Below are positions 35,794 to 45,300 of a stretch of DNA of 64,000 nucleotides, piece by piece. The stretch spans positions 124,001-188,000 of the forward strand of contig JACDGL010000004.1 in assembly GCA_013815385.1 (NCBI GenBank). Direction: 5' to 3'. The position numbers and the translations under genes were made by a program. The stretch comes from Taibaiella sp. GTDB lineage: Bacteria > Bacteroidota > Bacteroidia > Chitinophagales > Chitinophagaceae. The notes beneath the pieces were generated by a model. It was not told where the DNA came from. It ran no database searches and saw nothing but the letters and a program-made list of their open reading frames with translations. Within the stretch, counting starts at the first letter, position 1. Each line of letters opens with the position of its first letter.

Positions 35794-37908
35794 CTATTCT
35801 TTTATCCATTTTATTACTGGATCGCTTACGTCTTTGCCTGACAGATGTATAAAATACATACCTGATACCAGATTGCCTGCAGGCAGGTCAATGTTATTGA
35901 CACCCGATATATAATGCCCGCTGGTATGCCATACGGTTTTACCGGCTATGTCGGTAATATTTATGTTCAGGTCGCTACCATTATTAAGGCTTAGACGCAA
36001 CGTTGCTGACCCGGCCGATGGATTGGGAAGTACCGCAGTATATTGTAATAAAGATGGGGTATTACTGATGGTCAGGGATACCATTGTGGAATCCGCCATT
36101 ATATTCATCTGGGTAGTAAGGTCATTCCCATTATTATCTACAACCTTTACATTTTCGAAATACAGCTTTACATTTTTGCCTGCCGCATCAGATGGCACGG
36201 TAAACGTAAAGGTGCCTATCTGGCCCTGGCCGCTACTGTTCATATGGTCTGTTTTGCAATAAGCCCAGTCTGTCTGATACATACTTAGCTGCTTGGTAAA
36301 GCTGAAGGTATTAGTGCTGCCTACCCATGTGGTAGCAGGGGTGGAGATAGAGGGGGCAGCTGGTGGTGTTATACCTATCACCTTTACGCTGGCTGCTATA
36401 CCATAAAGTTTGCTTACAGGTATGGCAGTACTGCCCAGCATGATGGGTATGTGCACCGTAGCGCCAGGTGTCATACTGATACCTGTGAGGTCGAAATACA
36501 AATCGGGTAAACCTGTCTTACGTTCCGTAGATCCTGGGCCTGAGCCACGCGGGTGCGTTAAGCCATAATTGGCGGTAATAGCGCCAAGGTCGCTAACATT
36601 AACTGTACCATTACCATCGCAATCAGCAAACTTTGCGTTGATACCTGCAAGGTATGAAGACCAGTCTGCCACATACTGTGCCACCCACGATGTTGTGGCA
36701 CCTGTACGTACAGGTCCTGTTTTGCCATATTGCAAGCCTACATAAAGCGCATCGGTCATGTTTACTACTTTATTATCATCAGCATCACCAGGCCATACGG
36801 AGTCGGCACTACTTACATGTATCAATATAGGATACCATGTAGAACCAGCCAATGGACAATGCTTGGTAGTGGCATGCGCGTAAATGTAAAAGTAGCTGCC
36901 TGGCGTAGCACTGGCAGGTGTTGTCCATTTTATCTTTCCTGTACCATAGCCACCTGCAGATGTACCTGACGATGTATACGTCCAGCTATTACCCGGTACA
37001 AAACTTACAAATACAGAATCGGTAGAAGTGCTGTCCAAAAACGTTACCTGTGCGCTGTCTGTCATACCAGGAGAGGTATTATGGGTATATGCAGTGTACA
37101 AATAAGGCTGCTTTGGCAAAGACGTTCCGCCTTGCGTTATCCACGCACGTTCAAAATAGCCTATAGCAGTGCCGCCTCTGTACTCAGTTACACGCATTTG
37201 CAGATAACACTCACTTGTGACGCTGCTGGCAGCATAAAAATATTGTCCTATCGGGTCAAAGTAAGGATTGTAAGACCCTGGTAACGGGTGCGTAGCCGAA
37301 TAGCCTGCATTATAGGTCATGTTGTGGGAAGTGTACGGATCACTTGCGGTTTGTGGCGTTTCCAGTTTAAAATCCAGACTATCGTTTTCTGCATCTGCTG
37401 CATTAACAGGTATAGCTGCTAAAGTAGCCGGAAGATAAAAAGGTGGCCTGTTAGCGATTAGAGGGCTGGAGTTAGCCACAGCGGAATTGTTTAAACCCGC
37501 AGAGATGAACTCATTTTCGGGAGCTATATTAGACACCGTCGCATAGAGTGCACTTTCATCATGCGTCATCTTCCAATCACTGCAGGGAGGCAATGTCACC
37601 GTGTCTGAGTACAGGTTCAATAGTTGCAGGTTGGCACCACAGCCAGGCATAGATGATGCACAGAATGCATCAGTTACAGTATCAGTGCTTTTATAATGAA
37701 AATATCGTTGAATGGTATCACACGACGAAAACATTGTTACCAAAACGCTGTCCTCCCTTATAGAACCACATGTACGATATGTGGTTACAGACACCGTGTA
37801 TTTTCCGTCATGATACTCGTATCGTATTTCGCCACCTCTGGCATGCGAAGCAAATAGCTTTGCAACAGTAATCAGGCATAACAGCACTATAAGGGTAATT
37901 TTTTTCAT
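35794..37908 (-). CDS. Secreted protein with dockerin-like repeats and T9SS sorting domain
   Basis: A 704-residue exported protein. The signal peptide (about residues 1-20, ending FASHARG) is followed by a large extracellular region rich in Thr, Ser and Tyr. Two calcium-loop-like repeats, GDADDNKVVNMTDAL (near residue 375) and DCDGNGTVNVSDLGAI (near 430), resemble type I dockerin or EF-like loops. The last 75 residues, from VLPNPSAGSATLRLS to SGMYFIHLSG, are a type A T9SS sorting domain, so the protein should cross the outer membrane through SprA and be anchored outside. Target or partner is unknown. Confidence 0.88.
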   Translation of the reverse strand: MKKITLIVLLCLITVAKLFASHARGGEIRYEYHDGKYTVSVTTYRTCGSIREDSVLVTMFSSCDTIQRYFHYKSTDTVTDAFCASSMPGCGANLQLLNLYSDTVTLPPCSDWKMTHDESALYATVSNIAPENEFISAGLNNSAVANSSPLIANRPPFYLPATLAAIPVNAADAENDSLDFKLETPQTASDPYTSHNMTYNAGYSATHPLPGSYNPYFDPIGQYFYAASSVTSECYLQMRVTEYRGGTAIGYFERAWITQGGTSLPKQPYLYTAYTHNTSPGMTDSAQVTFLDSTSTDSVFVSFVPGNSWTYTSSGTSAGGYGTGKIKWTTPASATPGSYFYIYAHATTKHCPLAGSTWYPILIHVSSADSVWPGDADDNKVVNMTDALYVGLQYGKTGPVRTGATTSWVAQYVADWSSYLAGINAKFADCDGNGTVNVSDLGAITANYGLTHPRGSGPGSTERKTGLPDLYFDLTGISMTPGATVHIPIMLGSTAIPVSKLYGIAASVKVIGITPPAAPSISTPATTWVGSTNTFSFTKQLSMYQTDWAYCKTDHMNSSGQGQIGTFTFTVPSDAAGKNVKLYFENVKVVDNNGNDLTTQMNIMADSTMVSLTISNTPSLLQYTAVLPNPSAGSATLRLSLNNGSDLNINITDIAGKTVWHTSGHYISGVNNIDLPAGNLVSGMYFIHLSGKDVSDPVIKWIKE

Positions 37909-38072
37909 AAAAGGGGTATATTTCCTTTATATACAGAGATATAAACGCAAAGGTTGGGTATAAATTTATATTTTTTTTATCGGGTGTGGTAACGTGCTCA
38001 TTGATAATGGTTTAAAAAAGCTGAAACAGTGGCAGTTTTTTTCATTTCTTTGCACTCATAATATACTCCTGC

Positions 38073-38783
38073 ATGCTCCCACTATACAATCGCATCCTGC
38101 TTAAGCTTTCCGGCGAATCTCTTATGGGCGACCGTGCCTATGGCATAGACCCCAAAATGCTGGAACAGTATGCGCTGGATATAAAGGCCATTACTGACCT
38201 GGGGGTACAGGTGGCTATAGTAATAGGCGGTGGCAACATATACCGTGGAATGAATGAAGCAGAGACCGGTATAGAACGCGCACAAGGCGACTATATGGGG
38301 ATGCTGGCCACTGTTATCAATGGTATGGCCCTACAGGCTGCGCTAGAGAAAACAGGGGTGAAGACACGTCTGCAGAGTGCTATTAAGATGGAACAGGTAG
38401 CCGAGCCTTACATACGCCGCCGTGCTATGCGCCACCTGGAGAAGGGTCGTGTAGTGATATTCGGGGCGGGTACCGGCAATCCTTATTTTACTACAGATAC
38501 CGCAGGCTCACTGCGGGCTATAGAGATCGACGCATCGGTGATACTGAAAGGTACCCGTGTAGATGGCATCTACACGGCTGACCCTGAAAAAGACAAGACA
38601 GCCACCCGTTATGAAAAACTCACTTTTGCCGAAGCCATCAGCAAGGGATTGAAGATAATGGACATGACTGCCTTCACCCTGTGCCAGGAAAATAATCTTC
38701 CCATCATCGTATTTGATATGAACACGCCGGGCAACCTGCTGCGTGTAGTTACAGCAAGGGGCATGGGCACTATGGTAAGCTAA
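38073..38783 (+). CDS. pyrH: UMP kinase
   Basis: A 236-residue amino-acid-kinase-fold enzyme of standard length. The N-terminus [13 protein letters not shown], the GGGNIYRG loop, the [15 protein letters not shown] block and [15 protein letters not shown] are all characteristic of PyrH. It phosphorylates UMP to UDP, the source of UTP and UDP-sugars. A weak -7 box (TTTCTTTG, one mismatch, 38045-38052) lies 20 bases upstream. The stop is 2 bases from that of the convergent VWA gene. Confidence 0.97.
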   Translation: MLPLYNRILLKLSGESLMGDRAYGIDPKMLEQYALDIKAITDLGVQVAIVIGGGNIYRGMNEAETGIERAQGDYMGMLATVINGMALQAALEKTGVKTRLQSAIKMEQVAEPYIRRRAMRHLEKGRVVIFGAGTGNPYFTTDTAGSLRAIEIDASVILKGTRVDGIYTADPEKDKTATRYEKLTFAEAISKGLKIMDMTAFTLCQENNLPIIVFDMNTPGNLLRVVTARGMGTMVS

Positions 38784-38785
38784 CT

Positions 38786-39880
38786 CTATCGCATCATTTT
38801 GCGCTTGTTGCGCTCATAATCTTCAAAGATAAATTTACCCAGTCCATCAAGCGATGAGTAGAATGCTTTGCCGTTATTTACCTCTGTAAAGTTGCGTACG
38901 AACGATTGGAGGTAAGGATCATTGGCTATCATGAAGGTAATGACCGGTATCTTCAGCCTGCGCATCTGCCCTGCCAGGTTTAGTGTACGGTTCAGTATTT
39001 TACTGTCTATGCCAAAGCTATTCTTGTAGTATTTATTACCGATCTTCAGGCAGGTAGGCTTGCCATCTGTTATCATAAACACCTGCTTGTTGGCATTCTT
39101 GCGGCGGCGGAGTATATCCATAGCCAACTCCAGCCCTGCTACCGTATTGGTATGGAAGGGACCAACCTGCAGGTAGGGAAGGTCTTTCATTTCTATCTGC
39201 CATGCATCATTGCCAAACACCACTATATCCAGCGTATCCTTGGGGTAGCGGGTAGTTATGAGCTCGCTGAGCGCCATGGCTACTTTCTTAGCGGGTGTTA
39301 TGCGGTCCTCACCATACAGTATCATGGAGTGCGATATATCTATCATCAGCACGGTAGATGTCTGCGTCTTGAAGTCTGTTTCGTGTATCTCCAGGTCTTC
39401 TTCCCGCATGGAAAGCTGGTCTACCCCATGGTTGATGAACGCATTCTTCAAGCTGCCGGTGTAGTCTATTGCATCAAGAGAATCACCAAATTCATAAGGC
39501 CTTGTTTCGGGATTCAGCTCATCACCCTGGCCGCTCTTGGAGGTGCGGTGGTTGCCCTGCCTCGTCTTCTTCAGCTTGCCGAATATCTCATCAAGCGAGC
39601 GTTTCCTTATGGACTGTTCTGACTTGGCGGTGATCTTAAACACGCCATCCTGCTGGTTCTCTTTCAGGTAGCCGTGCTTCTTCAGGTCTTCTATAAAATC
39701 GCCAATACCATACTCATCATCGGTGAGTTTATGTTCCCTATCCAGCTGGGTAAGCCAATCAAGCGCTTCTGTAGCATCGCCGCTGGTGTATTGCAGCAAC
39801 TCCATAAACAGGTTCAGCAACTTATCAAAAGGCGGCTGGTTGTTCTGGGCTTCGTATTTACTGAAAATAAAACCGTTCAT
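38786..39880 (-). CDS. von Willebrand factor A domain protein
   Basis: A 364-residue cytoplasmic protein with no signal peptide. The first 150 residues are charged and helical. The VWA domain starts near residue 178 with VLMIDISHSM, a complete DxSxS metal-ion-dependent adhesion motif, followed by DIVVFGNDA and VFMITDGKPT, the other MIDAS-supporting residues. Proteins of this layout often work with a MoxR-type AAA ATPase, but none is adjacent here. A near -7 box lies upstream within the divergent-free gap. Function unknown beyond a metal-dependent protein-binding role. Confidence 0.88.
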   Translation of the reverse strand: MNGFIFSKYEAQNNQPPFDKLLNLFMELLQYTSGDATEALDWLTQLDREHKLTDDEYGIGDFIEDLKKHGYLKENQQDGVFKITAKSEQSIRKRSLDEIFGKLKKTRQGNHRTSKSGQGDELNPETRPYEFGDSLDAIDYTGSLKNAFINHGVDQLSMREEDLEIHETDFKTQTSTVLMIDISHSMILYGEDRITPAKKVAMALSELITTRYPKDTLDIVVFGNDAWQIEMKDLPYLQVGPFHTNTVAGLELAMDILRRRKNANKQVFMITDGKPTCLKIGNKYYKNSFGIDSKILNRTLNLAGQMRRLKIPVITFMIANDPYLQSFVRNFTEVNNGKAFYSSLDGLGKFIFEDYERNKRKMMR

Positions 39881-39983
39881 ATCTCCTGCTTCTTCTTACG
39901 TAAATAAAGTTACGCATTAGCCGGTACACGAATTCGCCGTATAGTATAGAGTTCCTTTATCGGCACTTAGCCGGGGGCTCTTT

Positions 39984-40961
39984 TTAATTGTGGCTTTCCT
40001 TAAATTTCTTTACTGCTTCGGTAAGCCGGGGCACTACATCCATAGCATCGCCCAACACACCGTAAGTAGCCGCCTTAAAAAATGGCGCTTCAGGGTCTTT
40101 GTTGATAACAACGATCGTCTTGGAGCCATTGACACCTGCAAGATGCTGGATAGCTCCGCTGATGCCTACCGCTATGTACAGGTTAGGGCGTATGGTACCG
40201 CCGGTTTGCCCTACGTGCTCGTAATGCGGGCGCCAGTGCGAATCGGCTACGGGACGGCTACACGCCAGCGCTGCACCCAACTCTTTGGCGAGGTTCTCCA
40301 GTACACCCCAGTTCTCGGGGCCCTTCATGCCCCGGCCACCGCTTACTACCAGCTCGGCCTCGGCCAGCGGCACAGTGCCGGTAACCTTGGTAATTTCCTT
40401 TACCTGCACGGCAAAGTCCTTATCTTCAAATGCTACGTCCAGTTTTTCGATAGTTGCGCTGCCTTCGCCCTTCTGCACCTGGAAGGTATTGGGCATCAGC
40501 GTTATCACCTTTATATCACTAGTGATATTTACATACGCAAATGCCTTGCCCGCAAACACCGCTTTCTTTATTACAAAGCCTTTGGCAAGATCGGGGTAGG
40601 ATAATGCACCTGCTACCATACCTGCCTGCAGGCGTGCAGCCACGCGTGGGGCTACCGACTTGCCCGTTACATCGTGCGGGGCTATTACCACTTTGGCACC
40701 TTCCTTTTGCGCGACAGCGACCAATGCTTTGGTATAGGCGCGGCCATTCATATTATCGAGGCGGGCATCTGCTATGCTCAGCACTTTACCAGCGCCATAG
40801 TTGCCCAATGCCTGTAGTTCATTATCAGCAATATTACCCAGTGCCACCGCAGTTACCGTAGTGCCGAGGGCCTTTGCTATGGCAGCAGCATACTGTATGG
40901 CCTCAAAAGTTTTCTTTTTAAAGCTACCCTGCTGATGCTCTGCTAATACTATAACCGACAT
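39984..40961 (-). CDS. etfA: Electron transfer flavoprotein, alpha subunit
   Basis: A 325-residue FAD protein. The C-terminal FAD-binding domain has [31 protein letters not shown] and [10 protein letters not shown], the family signature for FAD binding. It accepts electrons from acyl-CoA dehydrogenases and passes them to ETF-quinone oxidoreductase. It lies 56 bases after etfB on the same strand. Both subunits should form one heterodimer. No clear terminator is seen downstream, only a short CGGC/GCCG hairpin. Confidence 0.96.
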   Translation of the reverse strand: MSVIVLAEHQQGSFKKKTFEAIQYAAAIAKALGTTVTAVALGNIADNELQALGNYGAGKVLSIADARLDNMNGRAYTKALVAVAQKEGAKVVIAPHDVTGKSVAPRVAARLQAGMVAGALSYPDLAKGFVIKKAVFAGKAFAYVNITSDIKVITLMPNTFQVQKGEGSATIEKLDVAFEDKDFAVQVKEITKVTGTVPLAEAELVVSGGRGMKGPENWGVLENLAKELGAALACSRPVADSHWRPHYEHVGQTGGTIRPNLYIAVGISGAIQHLAGVNGSKTIVVINKDPEAPFFKAATYGVLGDAMDVVPRLTEAVKKFKESHN

Positions 40962-41016
40962 GCTATATGATTTTGTGAATTGTGATCTATGATTGTTTAT
41001 AATTACACATTACGTC

Positions 41017-41760
41017 TTATATCACCTTTGCCTCGTTGTGCAGCAGGCTCACCAGCTCGTCCATATTGTCGGCAGCTATCATTTTTACCCCAGTCTTAGC
41101 GGGTGGCAGCTCATAGCTATCTATATGGCTCAGTGGCTGTATGGGCGCAGCAGGTAACACCTTCAGCGGCTTGGTACGCGCAGCCATAATACCGCGCATA
41201 TTGGGTATGCGCGCCTCGGCCACACCCTTCTGGCAGCTTATAACCAGCGGCAGTGTGCAAGTATCGGTCTCTTCACCGCCTTCCACCTCACGCTTTACAG
41301 TAGCAGTGCCATTCTCAATTGTTATACCCGAGGCAAATCCTATATAATTCATATCCAGCAGCTCGGCAAGCATGGCGCTTACCACGCCGTTATTATAATC
41401 TATAGACTCCTTACCGCACAGTACCAGGTCGTATGCGTTGGCTTTGGCGTACTCCGCTATCTGCGCCGCTATGGCATAAGTGTCATTAGGGTCGGCATCT
41501 ATGCGTATGGCTTCGTCGCCGCCCAGCGCCAGCGCCTTGCGTATAACCGGCTCGGCATCAACCTTGCCGACAGTAACCAGATGCACTGCAGTAGCAGCGC
41601 CACTTTCTTTCAGCTCCAAAGCCCGCACCAGGGCATACCATTCATCATACGGATTGATGATAAATGTAACCCCCTGCGCGCTAAAGTGTGTGTTGTTATC
41701 GCTAAACGCAACTTTGGTAGTGGTATCGGGTACCTGGCTAATACAAACTAATATTTTCAT
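41017..41760 (-). CDS. etfB: Electron transfer flavoprotein, beta subunit
   Basis: A 247-residue protein from the ATG at 41760, giving the family start MKILVCISQVPDTTTKV; a longer frame to 41781 runs into the promoter box. NPYDEWYALVRALELKE, LCGKESIDYNNG and the C-terminal arginine-rich recognition loop region PNMRGIMAARTKPLKVL match EtfB. It binds AMP and docks dehydrogenases. It is the first gene of the etfBA operon; its promoter carries a perfect palindrome. Confidence 0.96.
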   Translation of the reverse strand: MKILVCISQVPDTTTKVAFSDNNTHFSAQGVTFIINPYDEWYALVRALELKESGAATAVHLVTVGKVDAEPVIRKALALGGDEAIRIDADPNDTYAIAAQIAEYAKANAYDLVLCGKESIDYNNGVVSAMLAELLDMNYIGFASGITIENGTATVKREVEGGEETDTCTLPLVISCQKGVAEARIPNMRGIMAARTKPLKVLPAAPIQPLSHIDSYELPPAKTGVKMIAADNMDELVSLLHNEAKVI

Positions 41761-41778
41761 CAGTAAAAATTGGATGGG

Positions 41779-41786
41779 CAAAGCTA
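41779..41786 (-). promoter_or_regulatory. etfBA -7 box
   Basis: On the minus strand the bases read TAGCTTTG, an exact TAnnTTTG match, 18 bases before the etfB ATG. The palindrome at 41791-41810 begins 4 bases upstream of it and occupies the spacer and -33 region. Confidence 0.75.
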
Positions 41787-41790
41787 CGTT

Positions 41791-41810
41791 CTATTCCACA
41801 AATGGAATAG
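41791..41810. promoter_or_regulatory. Palindromic operator candidate of etfBA
   Basis: CTATTCCA-CAAA-TGGAATAG is a perfect inverted repeat with 8-base arms and a 4-base centre. It is not followed by a T run on the minus strand and lies where RNA polymerase must bind, so an operator for a dimeric repressor (TetR- or GntR-like) fits better than a terminator. Confidence 0.6.
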
Positions 41811-41986
41811 GCAAAAAAACTAAAGTAACGATCCTTAAAAAGGGGCTGTTTTGACCACTAATGGTAAAAAACGCGGCGATTCTTTACCTTTTTGTGGATA
41901 GCGATCGCTGTATGTGTTTGCTGTGGCTGTTATTAAGTTTATAAATATGGTAATTTACTGCGGAAAAAGGTTAATTATGAGCGGTT

Positions 41987-42024
41987 TTACTTCCATTTTG
42001 GGTTAATATTACTTCCATTTGGGT
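41987..42024. repeat. Pair of 16-17 base direct repeats
   Basis: TTACTTCCATTTTGGGT at 41987-42003 recurs as TTACTTCCATTTGGGT at 42009-42024, one T shorter. The start-to-start distance is 22 bases, about two helical turns, as is common for regulator binding sites. It lies about 200 bases upstream of the etfB -7 box. Confidence 0.6.
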
Positions 42025-42240
42025 GCATAAAAAGTAAGTTTAATTAGCTGATATGCTAATTAGCTTATTAGCTGATGATCCAGGATGTCAAAGAGCTTGT
42101 GGTGTGTGCAATATACGGTTACGGGTGAGGGGTATCCAAATAAAGATATCCACAATATGAGGCGTTACCGCTCGCTTCCCGCGGGATTCCCTGATTGGGC
42201 TGAGATATTGCTTGTGGTGCCGGGCTTTTCTTGTGTTATC

Positions 42241-42278
42241 GCGAGATTGCTTCGTCGCAAAGCCTCCCCGCAAGGACG
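42241..42278. repeat. REP-like interspersed repeat, degenerate copy
   Basis: The bases beginning GCGAGATTGCTTCGTCGC and ending GCAAGGACG resemble, from memory, a dispersed repeat seen in many bacterial genomes that reads CGTCATTGCGAGG...GAAGCAATCTC on the other strand. Middle bases deviate. A partial word, GAGATATTGCTT, also occurs at about 42202-42213. Confidence 0.5.
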
Positions 42279-42320
42279 GGCTTTAAAGACCGATGTATAC
42301 CGGCCCTGTATTGAGGTTTG

Positions 42321-45300
42321 CTACTGGGCAAAAATGAAGCGCAGGGTGATGCCTGCCTGGGTGGTGGTGATGGGGTAAGAATTGGAAACGTAGGGTATAG
42401 TCTGCTGCCTGTCATAGAACATATGCAAGGTGAGCCTTGGGTTAACTATATAATCAATAGACGGGGAGATGCGCAGCACCTTTTGGCCACGCGAAACCAC
42501 GCTCAGGTTCTGGGCCAGGTAGTTATTTGATGATATATCATCGCGAAGGCCAATATCCAGCTTTATGTTCAGCTCGTTCTTAAGCCTTGTAATACCGAAA
42601 ATAGGATATGGAAGCCTGACATTGCGGACACGGTAGCCCGCACCTATTACATACTCTGTGCTTTGCGTTTCTGCAACCTGGTAATCTATAAGGCTAAGAC
42701 TTTCTGTTTTGGAACGACGTATTTCCATACGGGCTGAAATATTATTCCGCAGGGTAGCATCGAAACCTATCAACGGATTGAACTGCTGCGATATGGTGAC
42801 GTTTGGCACCTGGTAAAACGGTGTATAATTATGCGAATTAGAATCAATAAATGAGGGGAAGCCCAGGCCGTAAAGATCGCGATAGAGCAATGATGTACTA
42901 AACCCATTCATAGACATGCTGCCTGTATACGCATGATTAATAACAAAGTTGGAGAATATGCTGCTAAAAGCCGGCAGCCTGCTTAACCCATTATAAGTGA
43001 TGTGCCAGTTAGGCAAAGGGAAAAAGAACTGGAACGGATTGCTGGTAATATTATTATCCTTGTAATTGATAAGCGCTATAGAGCCGGCACTCTTACCTGT
43101 ATATGCCGCTATGAATGCCGGCACCAGCAGATCCTGCGAATACTGGGTATACCCTTTCTTATAATTAGGATCATTGGGGTCGGCCAGGCCATTTGTGTAT
43201 GGATTACTATTCCCTAAACGCGCGCTGATAATTTTCCTGTCGTCAAGGAACTCCTTGAATATACGCGAGCCGGCACCCGTGGGTTGAAACATGCTGCTGA
43301 GCGCGATATAGGAAATATTGAATGAACCATTCTCAAAAGGATTAAGGTGGTCAAACCTTCCTGTTCCCGTATCCTTGAAATACTTGAACAGCTCGGTATG
43401 CGCCTTACTAAAAGTTTGCGTCATAGTAAGATCGATACGGAGATCAGGTATAGGACTGACCGTAGCGGTAGCAGATATATTCTGTGAATAGGTTTGCTGG
43501 AACTGGGCATTGAACAGGGAATCGCGGCTTAACTTACCATTGGCCCCCTGTTGCTCCAACCACGACACAGTAGGCTGAGAACCATATACAAAGTTGAGGC
43601 CCGGCGCACCCGTAACATTGTTGATACCCAGAATGCGTGTACTATCGAGCCAGCCGGGCAATGTGGTACCTGATACCTGTGAATAGTTAACCGTAACGCG
43701 CTGCAGCATGGTACCAATACGGCCTGCAATCTTCTCCCCTGTATTGAGCTCAGGTAGCGTATTGCGGCGTGCTATGCGGGCCGCTTTACGGGCCGCTTTT
43801 TTCGCAATCTTATCTTCTTTCTTCCGCTGATCGTCCAATTGTTTCTGAAGCCGCTTCAGGGAATCGAGTTGATTATTACTGAAGCTTTTGCCGCTTGCCA
43901 GTATACTATCTATCTGATGCTTGTAGATATATGTAACACTATGGGTATTGGTATCGGTGGGAACAGCCGATTTTTTAGCCTTGTTCTGCCCCTGAGCTGC
44001 TTCTATGCCCGGTCTCAGGTCGTGCATATTCTTACCTCCTTGCCCCCCCGGCACATTTGGCTGACTAAACTGAGGCACTTTGGGCTTATTACCATTATTT
44101 TGTGAAAGCGCCCTGTACCATCTCATTTTAGAATAGAGCTGTGCAAAGTTAAAATCGCCTGAGAGCTGTTCTGTTTGCGTATTGCCTATTGTATTACCCA
44201 ACTGATATGCAAGCAGGCTGGCAGCAGTCCATGAGTAGTTGGCGCTATAATTGGCCCGTACATTTATCCAATCAGTAAGCGGAAACTTTTGTAATGGCAC
44301 ATTGTAGGTGGCATTAAACGTTTGACTATAATAAGTGTTGCGCCCAAATGATGCGATCTTACTCAAAACGCTATCTTTTTTAGCGCCCGTATTCAGGAAG
44401 CCGTACGGCTCATCTATGACTGCATTATTAGTAGCAGAATAATCGAACGATAAAGAGCGGGTAAGCTCCCAACGCAGGGTATACAACCTGTTCCAGGTAA
44501 AAAGCTTGTAAAAGGTAGTGGGTATCTGGTATGGCCCATCATCAATATTGCGCACTGTAGTAGCATCTACAGTCCGGTTCATATCTGTACGAAAAGTAAA
44601 GTTGGATGGCAGGGGGTTAAAATTAAAATCCTTAACGAGTGAAAGCCATTTGGATTTGGATTTTATCAGCCGTTTAAAGGGCTCAATCGACCTCGCCTTA
44701 ATACTATAGGTATACCCGAGGCCGCCACGCTGCGTAGTAAGCCTATCGTTTGCAATGGTCGGGTTATGCTTGAACTGACTAGTGTAGGAATAACTGAAAT
44801 CAAAATTTTTCAGTGCCCACGGCATAGTAAATTTTGGCTGCTTTTGCGTATTGCCCATTATACGCACGTTGGTAAGATTGACACTGGTAATGGATGTAAA
44901 ATCCTGTGCAGCGCTTTTCAGCGAATCGCGCTGGGCAGTAGTCCTCTGCCGATTCATTGCATCAGTAAGCAGCACATCCTGATCGTAAGGGTTGTATTTA
45001 GGCGTGCTCACATTTTCAGTATAACCAACAAACAACGGCAACTGCACCCCCCAGGTGCGTGGCATCAGCTTACCAAGACTGAGGTTAGTAGAAGCTGCGT
45101 ATTGGTAAAAATCATCCTGGTAGCGTTGCTGTATCTTCTGATCTATATTACCGTAGCCCTGCGTATGCATACCACCGGAAAGGTTAACGTTACCCAGATC
45201 TGCCAGTTGTATAGCCACCTTGCCGGCAGCGGCATAGCCTGCCTTATCATTAGTACCTGCAAGGCGCAATTCATTGAACCATACTTCCGTACACTTAGGC

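Larger units (their letters stand above)
41811..42320. other. Long intergenic region between sprA and etfB
   Basis: About 510 bases without a convincing gene. They hold a direct repeat pair (41987-42024), an AT-rich stretch with repeated TTAGC/GCTAA words (about 42041-42080) and a REP-like sequence (42241-42278). Short frames at 42085-42378 (plus) and 42088-42273 (minus) cover the same bases and look non-coding. I see no convincing terminator for sprA. Confidence 0.6.

Noticed and set aside
42085-42378. Plus-strand frame of 97 codons and an opposing 61-codon frame in the sprA-etfB gap
   Set aside because: Both cover the REP-like repeat and the 3' end of sprA, have no promoter or family-like features, and their composition fits random open frames.
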